Origin: Clostridia bacterium
GTDB taxonomy: Bacteria > Bacillota > Clostridia > Oscillospirales > QAKW01
Length of the DNA stretch: 64,000 nucleotides
Assembly (NCBI GenBank): GCA_017464525.1
Contig: JAFTZM010000036.1
Coordinates: 35,179-99,178, forward strand
Reading direction: 5' to 3'
Shown here: in pieces, positions 8,035-17,316 of the stretch
How positions within the stretch are numbered: position 1 is the first letter of the stretch
Layout of the letters: every line of letters begins with the position of its first letter
Program-made: the position numbers and the translations under genes
Notes under the pieces: generated by a model
Database searches by the model: none
Seen by the model: only the letters and a program-made list of their open reading frames with translations
Told to the model about the DNA's origin: nothing

Positions 8035-8801
8035 AAATAAGCGGCACTCTTTCGGAATTCTCCGGGCGTCATGCCGGTCTTGCGCCGGAAGCAATCGGAA
8101 AAATAGGCCTGGGAATTGAAGCCGCAATCGATGGCGATCTCCGAAAGGGGCAGATCGCTGTTGATCAATAGCGCCTTTGCCGCCGAGATGCGGCGGTTCA
8201 CAAGAAGATCATGGGGGCTCTGCCCCAGCTTTTCCGAAAAAAGCTTATGGAGATAGGAGGCGCTCACATTGCATTTCTGCGCCAGAAGCTCCACGCTCAG
8301 TTCCTCCGCATAATGGGCCTTGATATACTGCTGCGCCAGCGCCAGCACCGAATCATGCTGCAGCTCCTCGGCACCGCTGAGCTTACCCAGCAGCAGTAAA
8401 AACTCTCCCATGGCGGCCAGTTCATCGGCAGGCTCTACCGATAAAAACAGCTCTGCGATCCGCAAAAAGGCCTTTTTAACCGCTCCATCCGGATCAGCCG
8501 AAAGCACGGTGGGCATTCGATCCAGAAGCTCCTGAATTCTACCGGTCACCCGGCCCAGATGCAGATAATAGCACCGGAAGGGCAGGCGGCTCTGCCGCCG
8601 GTCTCCCGGCCTTGCCACCAATACCGTATCCTTCTGCATGGGATAGCGGGTACCGTTGAGGGTGGCCATGGCTCCCTCTTCAAAATAATACTCCAATTCA
8701 TAGCCCTCTACAATCCGTAGGGGGCTTTCCTTGATCCCGTAGAATTTACTGGAGCTGTCGAACCGGCCGGCGGCAAAAAGATGGGGTAACATCTGATTCA
8801 T
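8031..8801 (-). CDS. AraC family transcriptional regulator
   Basis: 256 residues. An N-terminal cupin-like sensor is followed by two helix-turn-helix motifs at the C-terminus (SVELLAQKCNVSASYLHKLF and LSEIAIDCGFNSQAYFSDCF, then the closing RRKTGMTPGEFRK). ATG at 8801 was chosen because AGGTGAG lies 5-11 bases upstream; an in-frame GTG exists at 8810. It is divergent from the lactonase-GH16-GH39-SDR operon, with a 37-bp palindrome between them, and likely controls that operon in response to a sugar. Confidence 0.92.
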   Translation of the reverse strand: MNQMLPHLFAAGRFDSSSKFYGIKESPLRIVEGYELEYYFEEGAMATLNGTRYPMQKDTVLVARPGDRRQSRLPFRCYYLHLGRVTGRIQELLDRMPTVLSADPDGAVKKAFLRIAELFLSVEPADELAAMGEFLLLLGKLSGAEELQHDSVLALAQQYIKAHYAEELSVELLAQKCNVSASYLHKLFSEKLGQSPHDLLVNRRISAAKALLINSDLPLSEIAIDCGFNSQAYFSDCFRRKTGMTPGEFRKSAAYF

Positions 8802-8854
8802 TGATCTCACCTGAATAGAAAATCTAAAAAATCAGATACAAAAACGATAGCATC

Positions 8855-8891
8855 TTGATTTTTACTATGATATTATCATATTGAAAATCAA
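8855..8891. promoter_or_regulatory. 37-bp palindromic operator candidate
   Basis: An inverted repeat with 16 of 18 pairs matching around T8873: TTGATTTT...TATGATA/TATCATA...GAAAATCAA. It occupies the short gap between the divergent araC-type gene and the catabolic operon, 19 bases upstream of the operon start codon. Confidence 0.7.
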
Positions 8892-8909
8892 AAGTAAAGG
8901 AGGAATTTC

Positions 8910-9575
8910 ATGAAATTCACCTGGCTGGGTCAGGCAGGCCTGCTGATCGAAGAAAAAAGTTATAAGATCCTGGTAGACCCCTACCTTTCCAATAGCGTGG
9001 CAAAGATCAACCCCAAAAACGACCGGCGGATCCCGGTGGATGAGCGTTTTTTGCAAATCAAACCGGATATGCTGGTCTTCACCCACAACCATCTGGATCA
9101 CTACGATCCCGAAACGGTGCAGCACTATCTGGGCGAGGATACCGCTGTTACCGTTCTGGCGCCCCGCTCAGTGTGGGAAGAGGTGCGGAAGCACGGCGGC
9201 AATAATAACTATGTTCTTTTCAACCGCCATACCCGCTGGACCGAGGGCGGCATCACCTTCACCGCTGTTTTGGCGGCGCATAGCGATACGACCCCCATTG
9301 GCGTAATTCTGAACAGGGAATATTACATTACCGGCGACACCCTCTACAACGAGGATATTTTTGAGGATCTGCCGGAAGGACTGAAGGCCGTATTCCTCCC
9401 CATCAACGGCGTGGGTAACAATATGAATATGACCGACGCCGCCGATTTTGCCAAGCGCACCGGTGCCGAAAAGGTGGTTCCTCTTCATTGGGGACTCTTC
9501 GATGACCTGGATCCCGCCGATTTTATCTGCGAGAATAAAGTGATCCCTACCATTTATAAGGAGATTGTATTATGA
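8910..9575 (+). CDS. Metallo-beta-lactamase fold hydrolase, UlaG-like
   Basis: 221 residues. Metal ligands are recognisable: THNHLDH (His59, His61, Asp63, His64), AAHSD, ITGDTLY and PLHWG near the end. The compact domain starting MKFTWLGQAGLLIE resembles the L-ascorbate-6-phosphate lactonase UlaG and related sugar-lactone hydrolases. AAAGGAGG precedes the ATG. First gene of a four-gene operon in which each junction is a four-base ATGA overlap, so it probably opens a lactone produced from the same sugar. Exact substrate unknown. Confidence 0.85.
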   Translation: MKFTWLGQAGLLIEEKSYKILVDPYLSNSVAKINPKNDRRIPVDERFLQIKPDMLVFTHNHLDHYDPETVQHYLGEDTAVTVLAPRSVWEEVRKHGGNNNYVLFNRHTRWTEGGITFTAVLAAHSDTTPIGVILNREYYITGDTLYNEDIFEDLPEGLKAVFLPINGVGNNMNMTDAADFAKRTGAEKVVPLHWGLFDDLDPADFICENKVIPTIYKEIVL

Positions 9576-10390
9576 AAAAGTACGAAGTAAAAGACCATGA
9601 ATACAGCCTTTTGCCCGAGGGGCTGGACTGGGAACTGGTTTGGGCAGATGAATTCGACGGCACCGAACTGGATCGAACCAAGTGGGACTACCGCCTGCAC
9701 ATGATGAACAAACGCCACCCCGCCTGGACGGACCAGGGGGTGCATCTGGACGGCAAAAGTAACGCCGTATTTACCCTGATGAGCGAGGACGGCCGCCCGG
9801 TAAGCAGCCAGCTGCAAACCGGCTATAACTTTATGGATGCGCCCATCATGGAGACGAAGTTCGGCAACGCCCATCTGCAGTGGAACATCGGAAAATTAAA
9901 GGAAAGTATGTACCTTCACGGCTACGGCTATTATGAATGCCGCTGCCGGATGCAGCAGAAGGAGGGCTGGTGGAGTGCGTTCTGGATCCAATCCCCCGTC
10001 ATCGGTGCCTCCCTGGATCCTGCCGATACCGGTGTGGAGATCGATATCATGGAATCCTTCCACCCCGGCGAGGTCAAGCCTCATAATGTCTTTACCGGCG
10101 GCTACGGCCTGGATATGCAACGCTCCAAGGTGGGCGGTATGAACCTCGATGAAACAGAATTCCACCGTTTCGGCCTGCTTTGGGACGAGACCGGCTACAC
10201 CTTCTACATCGACGGTGTTGAGGACGGCAAGATCACCGAAAAGCTGACCGCCCGTCCCGAATTTATTCTGATCTCCACCGAGGTCACCGGCTACCGCCGG
10301 GAGGATCATCTGCCGGTGCAGGAGGCCTACGACAATCAGGGGGACACCTTTACGGTGGATTATGTGCGTGTTTTTGAGGCAAAAAGATGA
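9572..10390 (+). CDS. Glycoside hydrolase family 16 protein
   Basis: 272 residues of a GH16 beta-jelly roll. The catalytic motif EIDIME is complete (nucleophile Glu156, Asp158, acid/base Glu161), and the aromatic strand GWWSAFWIQSP precedes it. GH16 enzymes cut beta-1,3/1,4-glucans, agar, porphyran or related galactans. There is no signal peptide, unusual for the family, so it should act in the cytoplasm on imported oligosaccharides. Overlaps the lactonase and GH39 genes by four bases each. Confidence 0.92.
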   Translation: MKKYEVKDHEYSLLPEGLDWELVWADEFDGTELDRTKWDYRLHMMNKRHPAWTDQGVHLDGKSNAVFTLMSEDGRPVSSQLQTGYNFMDAPIMETKFGNAHLQWNIGKLKESMYLHGYGYYECRCRMQQKEGWWSAFWIQSPVIGASLDPADTGVEIDIMESFHPGEVKPHNVFTGGYGLDMQRSKVGGMNLDETEFHRFGLLWDETGYTFYIDGVEDGKITEKLTARPEFILISTEVTGYRREDHLPVQEAYDNQGDTFTVDYVRVFEAKR

Positions 10391-11796
10391 AAAGATTAAT
10401 AAAAAACGGGGCAATTTTGCCCAAAAAATCCATTGAAATCGAACATTCGCGGATAGGTCTGGGCTTTGAAAAGCTGGATCGGGATGTTTTTGACCCGGAA
10501 AAAGCCTATCCTTTTGTGGCGGAAAGCGGTGTAAAATTAGCCCGCCTGCAATCCGGCTGGCAGCGCACCGAGCGCCAGAAGGGTGTTTACGACTTTGCCT
10601 GGCTGGACAGCATTGTGGACAACATGATCGCCATCGGCGTGGAGCCCTGGCTCTGCCTTTGCTACGGCAACGACCTCTATTCCGAAGAAGCAAAAATTCA
10701 TTTCGGCGCTGTGGGCGTACCGCCCATCAAGACCGCCGAGGAGCGGGAGGCCTGGCAAAACTATGTAAAAGCCACGGTGACCCATTTTAAAGGGCGCATC
10801 CATTACTACGAGGTGTGGAACGAGCCGGACGGCCGCTGGTGCTGGAAACACGGCCCCAACCCCGAAGAACTGGGCGAATTCAACAAGGTGACCGCCCTAG
10901 CCTGCAAGGAGGCCGACCCCACCTGCGAGGTGCTGGGCTTTGTTTTGGCGGGAAGCCGCCGGGCAGTGCCAAACTTTCTGGAGCGGCTGGTAGATACCGG
11001 CGCCTTGGAATACTTAGACGGCGTTACCTACCACTCCTACATGACCGGCGACCGCAAATGGATCGAGCGATACAAGACCTATGATACCATCCGCCGAGAG
11101 CACAAGCCCTCCCTCAAGGTCATTCAGGGGGAGACGGGCACCCAATCCCGCTACAGCATGGCGGGAGCGCTGAGATATGCCAACTGGACTCCCTTGAAGC
11201 AGGCCAAATTCTTACTGCGGCATCTGCTGGTGGAGCTGGGCGAGGGCTGTTATTTCGCCTCCCATTTCACCTGCATGGATATGATCGAAGCGTTGAACGG
11301 CAGAGTAGGAGATGTTGCTTCTTATCTGGATTTCGGCTATTTCGGGGTCATCGGTGCCGACTTTGACGAGAATGGCCGCTGCACCGGGGAATACACCCCC
11401 AAGCCCTCTTATAGATCCTTGCAGACCCTTTGCAGTATCTTCTGCAACGATTACGAGGCAGCAGAATTCCCCGCCGAAGGAATCGTATTAGAATCTTCCT
11501 ATGTATTTGGAAACGATCTGGATTTTGGCGAGACCCTGCACTATTCCTTCCGCAAGCCCAACGGCTCTTTGGGGATGGTCTACTGGAATCCTAAGGATAT
11601 TCTGACGGAGACCTATGAGGGAACTGTTTCTTTAAAGTTGGATGAAGGCATTGATCCCAAGGAAATCCGCATCACCGACCTGCTGGACGGCACCGTTTAC
11701 ACCCTGCCGGAAAGCATGATCGAGGGGAATCTTCTGAAAAATATCCCGGTTACCGATTTCCCCTTATTAATTACGATTGGAGACTTTTTAACATGA
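10387..11796 (+). CDS. Glycoside hydrolase of the GH39-like clan A type
   Basis: 469 residues. A TIM-barrel glycosidase with acid/base Glu146 in YYEVWNEPDG and nucleophile Glu249 in VIQGETG, the clan GH-A pattern. WQRTERQKGVYDFAWLD near the N-terminus is typical of GH39 and neighbours (beta-xylosidase, iduronidase-like). No signal peptide. It ends in a small beta-domain. Together with GH16 and the SDR it suggests stepwise cytosolic breakdown of an unusual oligosaccharide. Assignment to GH39 rather than a sister family is by motif only. Confidence 0.82.
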   Translation: MKRLIKNGAILPKKSIEIEHSRIGLGFEKLDRDVFDPEKAYPFVAESGVKLARLQSGWQRTERQKGVYDFAWLDSIVDNMIAIGVEPWLCLCYGNDLYSEEAKIHFGAVGVPPIKTAEEREAWQNYVKATVTHFKGRIHYYEVWNEPDGRWCWKHGPNPEELGEFNKVTALACKEADPTCEVLGFVLAGSRRAVPNFLERLVDTGALEYLDGVTYHSYMTGDRKWIERYKTYDTIRREHKPSLKVIQGETGTQSRYSMAGALRYANWTPLKQAKFLLRHLLVELGEGCYFASHFTCMDMIEALNGRVGDVASYLDFGYFGVIGADFDENGRCTGEYTPKPSYRSLQTLCSIFCNDYEAAEFPAEGIVLESSYVFGNDLDFGETLHYSFRKPNGSLGMVYWNPKDILTETYEGTVSLKLDEGIDPKEIRITDLLDGTVYTLPESMIEGNLLKNIPVTDFPLLITIGDFLT

Positions 11797-12575
11797 AAAA
11801 AACTGCTTTGATCACCGGTGCCTGCATTAACACCGGGGTTGCTATTGTAGAAAAATTCGCAAGTGAGGGCTGGGACGTGGTGTTCACCGGCCGGAGCATT
11901 GAGAAGGTTCAGGAGGCGGAAAACGATTACCGCGCCAAGTTTCCCGAAGTTCAAATTTTGGGCTACGCACTGGATTCCCTTATCGACGAGCGCACCGTCA
12001 ACGAAAAGGCGGTGGATGATGTGTTCAACGATCTGGACAGCAAGGGTATCTTCATTGACACCCTCATCTGCAACGCCGCCGATCAGGGGCTGAATATGAA
12101 GGTCTTTGAAAATCCCCTCACCGATTTTCAGCGAGTGCTCAACACCAACGTAACCTGGAATCTCTGCCTCAGCGAGCACGCTGCCGCCAGAATGAAGGAG
12201 CAGGGCGGAGGAAACATCATCTTCGTGAATTCCAACACCGCCTACCGGGCCATCCCCGATCGGGTAGCCTACATCGCCTCCAAGGGCGGTCAGCTGGGGA
12301 TGATGCGGGCGCTGGCCATGGATCTGGGGCAATACAACATTCGGGTCAACGCCATTCTTCCCGGCATGATCAAGACCGACCGCTGGGATAAGAACCCGGA
12401 TTTCTACGCCAAGGTTCCCTCCCGCTATACCCCCATCGGCGACGTGGCGGTGGGCGCAGATATTGCGGATGCGGCCTGGTATTTTGCCGCTCATGCCCGC
12501 AACACCACCGGCGCAGAATTGGTGGTAGATGGCGGCAACACCATTCAGCTTTACCCCATCATTCCCGAAGAATAA
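11793..12575 (+). CDS. SDR family NAD(P)-dependent oxidoreductase
   Basis: 260 residues. TGACINTG (8-15) is the glycine-rich cofactor loop, CNAAD matches the NAG strand, and the catalytic Ser (FVNSNTA) and YIASK (Tyr-x-x-x-Lys) are present. It ends GAELVVDGGN as usual. Last gene of the operon, overlapping the GH39 gene by four bases; likely oxidises the sugar released by the two glycosidases, the product being opened by the lactonase. That pathway order is inference. Its stop codon lies in the terminator stem. Confidence 0.9.
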   Translation: MKKTALITGACINTGVAIVEKFASEGWDVVFTGRSIEKVQEAENDYRAKFPEVQILGYALDSLIDERTVNEKAVDDVFNDLDSKGIFIDTLICNAADQGLNMKVFENPLTDFQRVLNTNVTWNLCLSEHAAARMKEQGGGNIIFVNSNTAYRAIPDRVAYIASKGGQLGMMRALAMDLGQYNIRVNAILPGMIKTDRWDKNPDFYAKVPSRYTPIGDVAVGADIADAAWYFAAHARNTTGAELVVDGGNTIQLYPIIPEE

Positions 12576-12619
12576 CATAAAAAACGGTTGAGCAAATGCT
12601 CAACCGTTTTTATGTTATT
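12571..12619. terminator. Bidirectional terminator carrying both stop codons
   Basis: A roughly 23-bp stem around ACGGTTGAGCA/TGCTCAACCGT with an AA loop and A/T flanks. The stop codons of the SDR gene (12573-12575) and the GH97 gene (12615-12617) both fall in its arms. A near copy occurs at 17303-17337. Confidence 0.93.
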
Positions 12620-15600
12620 CAGAAAGCATCTTCAGCAGAAGAACTGCATCGTAGATGGTGCGTTTGCCGTCGGCATTGAGATCGGCGGCGGTTTCAATAA
12701 TCGCATCCTCATAGCCGACCAAATGACGCATGAGGGAGACAACATCGGCAGTATCGATGCTCCAATCGCCGTTGACATTTCCCAAGGGATCCCCCACCTT
12801 CACCAGGCAGGTGGCGGAATAACTCCCCGAGGTAACGGTAACGGCGGCAAATCCGGCAGAATGGGCGGTGATCACACCGTTCTTCACGGTGGCCACCGCT
12901 TCATTACTACTGCTCCAGATGAGGGTCTGGTCGTTGGCATCGCCGGGCAGCAGGGAGGCAGTCAGCGCCTGCACCTTCCCCACTTCCAATTCTGCCTTTT
13001 CGGCGTTCAGGGAAACACCGGCGGGATCCACCTCCTGATAGCCGTTCACAGCGGCAAAGGGGATCACGGTTCCGTTAAGGGCAAAATCCTCAAGGGTAAA
13101 GGTGACGGGGGTGGTATTGGTCTGTTTCCCATTAATGGCAAGGACACCGATCTTCAAATCGGCAGCATTGGCAAACCCCTCATGGGTGGCAGAGCCCACA
13201 GGAATCCATTCCTCCGCTTCACTATAGCGATAGTAACCGGTGAAGGTGGTGCCGCTCTTTTCCAACTTGAGATACACCGGGGCAGAGGTATTCTGATCTG
13301 CCACATTGGGCTCATTCCAACCATAGGCTCCCACACAGGTGGAAAGGGCCAACTGGGCTCCGTTGGTATGGTAGCGGCGGAGCATATTGACATTTTCGTT
13401 ATAATTGTTGCCGGCCCAGATGATGAGGCCCGCCTTATGATAATCGGAAAGGGGCACACCGCTGACCTTGACGGTCAAGCTGAAATCGCTACCTGCGGTC
13501 ACAGAACGAAGCCAGTAGTTTTCGGCAATATTATACAGTTCACCGGCCTGCGAATCAATGGTAATGGAGGTGGCGGTGTTCAGCTTCATATTATTGTCGT
13601 TCCGGACAGGGATCTCCCAGCCCTCAGCCACGGAAAGGGCGGTGGGAATCACGGTGACCGCACATTCCTTAGTAAGGGTAGTGCCATAAGCGCTATAGGT
13701 GGCGGTTACGGTAGCGTTACCGCCCTTGACGCCGGTAACAACGCCGTTTTTCACGGTAACAACTGTTTCATCGCTGCTCTTCCAGAGGACGGTGGCATCG
13801 GCAATGCTGCCGTTCATGATCGTCGTTGCATGGATAGAAGCATTTTTACCGGCCTCCACAGAAAGGGTGGCACGGTCCAGCGCCAGGGTATCGGGCATAT
13901 CGGGAGCCTCAGATAGGATCCGCAAGGCAAAGCCGCCGGTTGCCAGCATGGGGATATCCAATACGGTCTCGTTGGTAACCACAAGGGTATCGGCGGTGCA
14001 ATCTTTCACCGTTTTGCCGTCCTTGACCAAAACGGCGTAATAGTTGCCCTCTCCCAGGAAGGAAAGATCCACCTTGGCGGTGGCAGCGGTGTTGCAGATC
14101 CCGCCCAAATACCAATCAGCTCCGTTACGCCGGGCAAAAACAGCCAGCTCGCCGGGATCGGCGGTAAGCACCTTGCTTTCCTCCCAGGAGGCAGGCAGAT
14201 CCTTAAAGAAATCAACAGCGGTCGTATTCAAATAGGCCTCCGGCTGGTCGGCCAGGCATTGGATCCCCGATTCGATCACGACGGTCAGAGCAGCCAGATG
14301 GGCTTTACTGAAGGGATAATCCAGCTCAGCGGTGCGGAGATAATGGGAGAACATGGGAGTATAATCCGCAGGGCCCACAGCCCCCCGCACAAAGGGAAGC
14401 ATACAGTTATATTCTGCATCCAGCACCGGCTTATCGGTACGGTTCCAGAGCACCCACAGCATATTTTCATTGCCGTAAACGCCCTCTCGGGTCAGCAGCT
14501 GAGGATAAGTGCGCCGTTCCCCGGCGGGCTTGGTGATGCCGTGGAGATTGAGGATCAGGTGGTTTTCTGCGGTCTCCTCATACATTTTATCGTAAAGCTG
14601 ATAATAGGCCTGGGAGGAGCTGTTGAAGAAGTCCGGCTTGAGGCCGGCGATGCCCATCTCTGCCCATTCGGCAAAGAGAGCCTTACGGTAGGTATCGTCC
14701 AGCAGGTCATTGTGGTTGGCCCAGACCAGCAGCTTTACGCCTTTTTCTTCGGCGTAGTTCAGCAGATCGGGGAACCAATCATAGTAGCCGACATAGACTT
14801 TGGCGCCGGTGGTATCCTTGGGCTGCCAGCCCTCATCCAGCAGCAGATACTTCCAACCCATTTCAGCGGAAAGATCCACATATTCCTTATAGGTTTCCAG
14901 AGAGTTGACGCAATCGCCATTGAGCCAGGTCCAGGAGGTGACGCCGGGCTCTACCCAGCTGAAATCACCCTCGGCAGCAGGGCTCAGGGTCTCTGCCATG
15001 GTATTCATGGCGATCTCTCCTGCGGTACCGATGACGGCAAAGCGCCAGGGAGAGGTAAAGGGGAGCGAGGCGGTCACATTCCCGCTCTGTTCCTTGGAAA
15101 GGTGATAATTGACGCTGCCGGTGCCGTCCCCAGCCAGGTAGGTACCGCAATAATTCCCGTTGACCGCAGCTTCGGAGAGCAGCACAAAGTTTTCCCCGAA
15201 CTCATAGAGCATGGGCTCGCAATAATCGCCGGTCAACTGGGCAGATGTAAATGCTTCGGTAATATTTTCATTTTGATTTTTATAGGGGATGGCCTGTACT
15301 ACGGCAGCGAAGGGGATCTTTACGGTCGTTGCCTCGGAAGAGATGCTCAGGATGCCGCTACCCTCCACCGCATAGCGGAAGGCAAGGCCATCGTTATACA
15401 TCCGGGCGATGACCTTAAAGGTGGCATCATCCTTGGTAAAGGTGAAGGTACGCTCATTCCCGGCGGCGGTCACATCCGAAATCTTGGCGCCGGTGAGGGT
15501 GTATTCATCGGTCACCGTTGTTACATCGGAGACCGATTGCATGGTAAGGCCGGTGGTGAAATCCGCAAGATCGGTCACCAGACCCAGCCTGGACTTTTCG

Positions 15601-16391
15601 ATGACAGTCTCTTCCCCATCCATCACAGAATAATAGGGGTTCCCGGAGGCATCGATGCCGAAGGTGGCGGTCCGGGTGCCATCGGGGGAAGTGAGGGGAT
15701 AGGTATTATCGGGGATCTCGGCGGCAAAGGGGATCACCGCACCGTTGAGGGTAAAATCCTCCAGGGTAAAGAGGGCGGAGTTGTAAACGGTCTTGCCGCC
15801 GTTCATGGCAAGAACACCGATCTTTAAATTGGTGGCATTTGCCACAGTTTCATGAACCCCTTCATGCACCTTGATCCACTCCTCACTTTCGCCGCGGCGG
15901 TAATAACCGGTAAAGGTGGTGCCGGTCTTTTCCAGCTTCAGCCAGACCGGATTGCTCTGATCGGCATCTGCTACGCTGACTTCATTCCAGCCGGCGGTGC
16001 CCACGCAGGTGGAAAAGGCGATCTCCGCACCTTTATAGCCGGAATGAAACCGCCGGAGCATATTGACATTCTCATTGTAGTTATTGCCGGCCCAGATGAT
16101 CAAGCCGGCCTTCTGGTAATTAACAGAAGCCGCGCCGGAGACCTTGAGGGTCAAGGCAAAATCACTGCCGGCGGTGACGCTCCGCAGCCAATAGTTTTCC
16201 CCGATGGTATACATCTCACCGGGGGCGGTGGCAATAGAGATGCTGGTGGTACTGTTCAGCGTGAGATTTTCATCGTTACGTACCGGGATCTCCCACCCTT
16301 CGGCAACTTCCAGCGCAGAATCCGCAGAAAGTGCAAAGGGGACCATGGTTATGATCATACAGATCAGCAAAAAAATAGATATTTTTTTCAT
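12615..16391 (-). CDS. Secreted modular GH97 glycosidase with type I dockerin
   Basis: 1258 residues. Signal peptide 1-22; a beta-sandwich carbohydrate-binding-like module about 26-226; GH97 catalytic region about 230-830 (WTWLNGD, LLLDEGWQ, GLKPDFF with Asp587, LTREGVYGNE); a bacterial Ig-like (Big_2) domain about 836-914; a second copy of the first module about 918-1115; a second Big_2 about 1124-1199; and a dockerin at 1202-1257 with two calcium-loop repeats (VNGDWSIDTADV and LNADGKRTIYDA). GH97 enzymes are alpha-glucosidases or alpha-galactosidases; the KPDFF Asp favours the retaining galactosidase-like group, tentatively. The dockerin implies docking to a cohesin scaffold, none of which is in view. 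Confidence 0.92.
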   Translation of the reverse strand: MKKISIFLLICMIITMVPFALSADSALEVAEGWEIPVRNDENLTLNSTTSISIATAPGEMYTIGENYWLRSVTAGSDFALTLKVSGAASVNYQKAGLIIWAGNNYNENVNMLRRFHSGYKGAEIAFSTCVGTAGWNEVSVADADQSNPVWLKLEKTGTTFTGYYRRGESEEWIKVHEGVHETVANATNLKIGVLAMNGGKTVYNSALFTLEDFTLNGAVIPFAAEIPDNTYPLTSPDGTRTATFGIDASGNPYYSVMDGEETVIEKSRLGLVTDLADFTTGLTMQSVSDVTTVTDEYTLTGAKISDVTAAGNERTFTFTKDDATFKVIARMYNDGLAFRYAVEGSGILSISSEATTVKIPFAAVVQAIPYKNQNENITEAFTSAQLTGDYCEPMLYEFGENFVLLSEAAVNGNYCGTYLAGDGTGSVNYHLSKEQSGNVTASLPFTSPWRFAVIGTAGEIAMNTMAETLSPAAEGDFSWVEPGVTSWTWLNGDCVNSLETYKEYVDLSAEMGWKYLLLDEGWQPKDTTGAKVYVGYYDWFPDLLNYAEEKGVKLLVWANHNDLLDDTYRKALFAEWAEMGIAGLKPDFFNSSSQAYYQLYDKMYEETAENHLILNLHGITKPAGERRTYPQLLTREGVYGNENMLWVLWNRTDKPVLDAEYNCMLPFVRGAVGPADYTPMFSHYLRTAELDYPFSKAHLAALTVVIESGIQCLADQPEAYLNTTAVDFFKDLPASWEESKVLTADPGELAVFARRNGADWYLGGICNTAATAKVDLSFLGEGNYYAVLVKDGKTVKDCTADTLVVTNETVLDIPMLATGGFALRILSEAPDMPDTLALDRATLSVEAGKNASIHATTIMNGSIADATVLWKSSDETVVTVKNGVVTGVKGGNATVTATYSAYGTTLTKECAVTVIPTALSVAEGWEIPVRNDNNMKLNTATSITIDSQAGELYNIAENYWLRSVTAGSDFSLTVKVSGVPLSDYHKAGLIIWAGNNYNENVNMLRRYHTNGAQLALSTCVGAYGWNEPNVADQNTSAPVYLKLEKSGTTFTGYYRYSEAEEWIPVGSATHEGFANAADLKIGVLAINGKQTNTTPVTFTLEDFALNGTVIPFAAVNGYQEVDPAGVSLNAEKAELEVGKVQALTASLLPGDANDQTLIWSSSNEAVATVKNGVITAHSAGFAAVTVTSGSYSATCLVKVGDPLGNVNGDWSIDTADVVSLMRHLVGYEDAIIETAADLNADGKRTIYDAVLLLKMLSE

Positions 16392-16443
16392 AGGGTCATA
16401 CCTCCTTTGATGTTATCTTAACAAAAAAGAAGTGAAAAAGGGA

Positions 16444-16473
16444 TTGCAAACTGTATGAAAAACTTGTTATAAT
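16444..16473 (+). promoter_or_regulatory. Promoter of the second AraC gene
   Basis: TTGCAA (16444-16449), 18 bases, TATAAT (16468-16473), about 70 bases before the start codon. Confidence 0.65.
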
Positions 16474-16545
16474 GTCATATAGAGATGCGTATTCGGCTTA
16501 AAACCGTAAAAGCAACTCCGTTTTATGTATTTTCAGGAGGTGCCC

Positions 16546-17316
16546 ATGCTTCATCAGATCATTACAACATCATCCAACTGCGGCCCCATCCGGCCTGTTT
16601 TATTCGGCTGGCACGATTGCCCGCCGGGGCATCGCCATAACTGCTCTCTGATCCGATCCTTCTGGTTGATCCATTTTGTGGTGCGGGGGTTTGGAAATTT
16701 CTACTTCAAGGGGCAGGAATACCGGTTGGGGCCGGGGGAAATGTTTATTATCCCGCCCAAGCAGGAGCATCTGTATGTGGCAGACAATGAGGAGCCCTGG
16801 GAGTACATCTTCATCGGGCTCACCATTCAGGATGGGCAGATCCCGCCCTTTCTTTACGAGCCGGTCATCCGTTGCCCAGAGGCGCACCCCATTTTTGAAG
16901 AAATGAAGCGGGGCAACGAATTTCAGGAAGGGCGGGGAGCCTTTTTTACCGCCCGTTTTTGGGATATGATCTCTGTTCTGCAGGAAAAGAATACCCCTCA
17001 AAAGGATGCCATCGATTATGCGCTGGAGCTGATCCGCGCCCATTATGCAGCAGGGCTGACGGTGCAGCAACTGGCAGATGCCCTCCACCTGAGCCGAGGG
17101 CATTTCACCCTCCTTTTTAAAAAGAAGACCGGGATCCCGCCTCAGCAGTATCTGATCGAGCTACGGATGGAGGAAGCAGCAAAGCTGCTGCAAAAGGAAG
17201 GGCTTTCCCCTTCTGCAGCAGCCTTTTCGGTGGGATATGCAGATATTTACCAATTCTCCAAAGCCTTCAAAAAGCATTTCGGGGTATCTCCCCGGGAGTA
17301 TAGAAAAAACGGTTGA
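16546..17316 (+). CDS. AraC family transcriptional regulator
   Basis: 256 residues. The N-terminal cupin sensor has WHDCPPGHRHNC and a GPGEMFIIPPKQEH strand; the C-terminal double helix-turn-helix includes LTVQQLADALHLSRGHFTLL and the terminal FGVSPREYRK. ATG at 16546 follows AGGAGGTG; the frame is open further upstream from 16525. Divergent from the GH97-dockerin gene, which makes that gene its most likely target; the sensed sugar is unknown. Confidence 0.92.
   Translation: MLHQIITTSSNCGPIRPVLFGWHDCPPGHRHNCSLIRSFWLIHFVVRGFGNFYFKGQEYRLGPGEMFIIPPKQEHLYVADNEEPWEYIFIGLTIQDGQIPPFLYEPVIRCPEAHPIFEEMKRGNEFQEGRGAFFTARFWDMISVLQEKNTPQKDAIDYALELIRAHYAAGLTVQQLADALHLSRGHFTLLFKKKTGIPPQQYLIELRMEEAAKLLQKEGLSPSAAAFSVGYADIYQFSKAFKKHFGVSPREYRKNG

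Noticed and set aside
14259..15827. 522-residue open frame on the plus strand
   Set aside because: Antisense to the GH97 gene; Gly/His/Ile-rich low-complexity text without a ribosome-binding site, caused by codon bias of the real gene.
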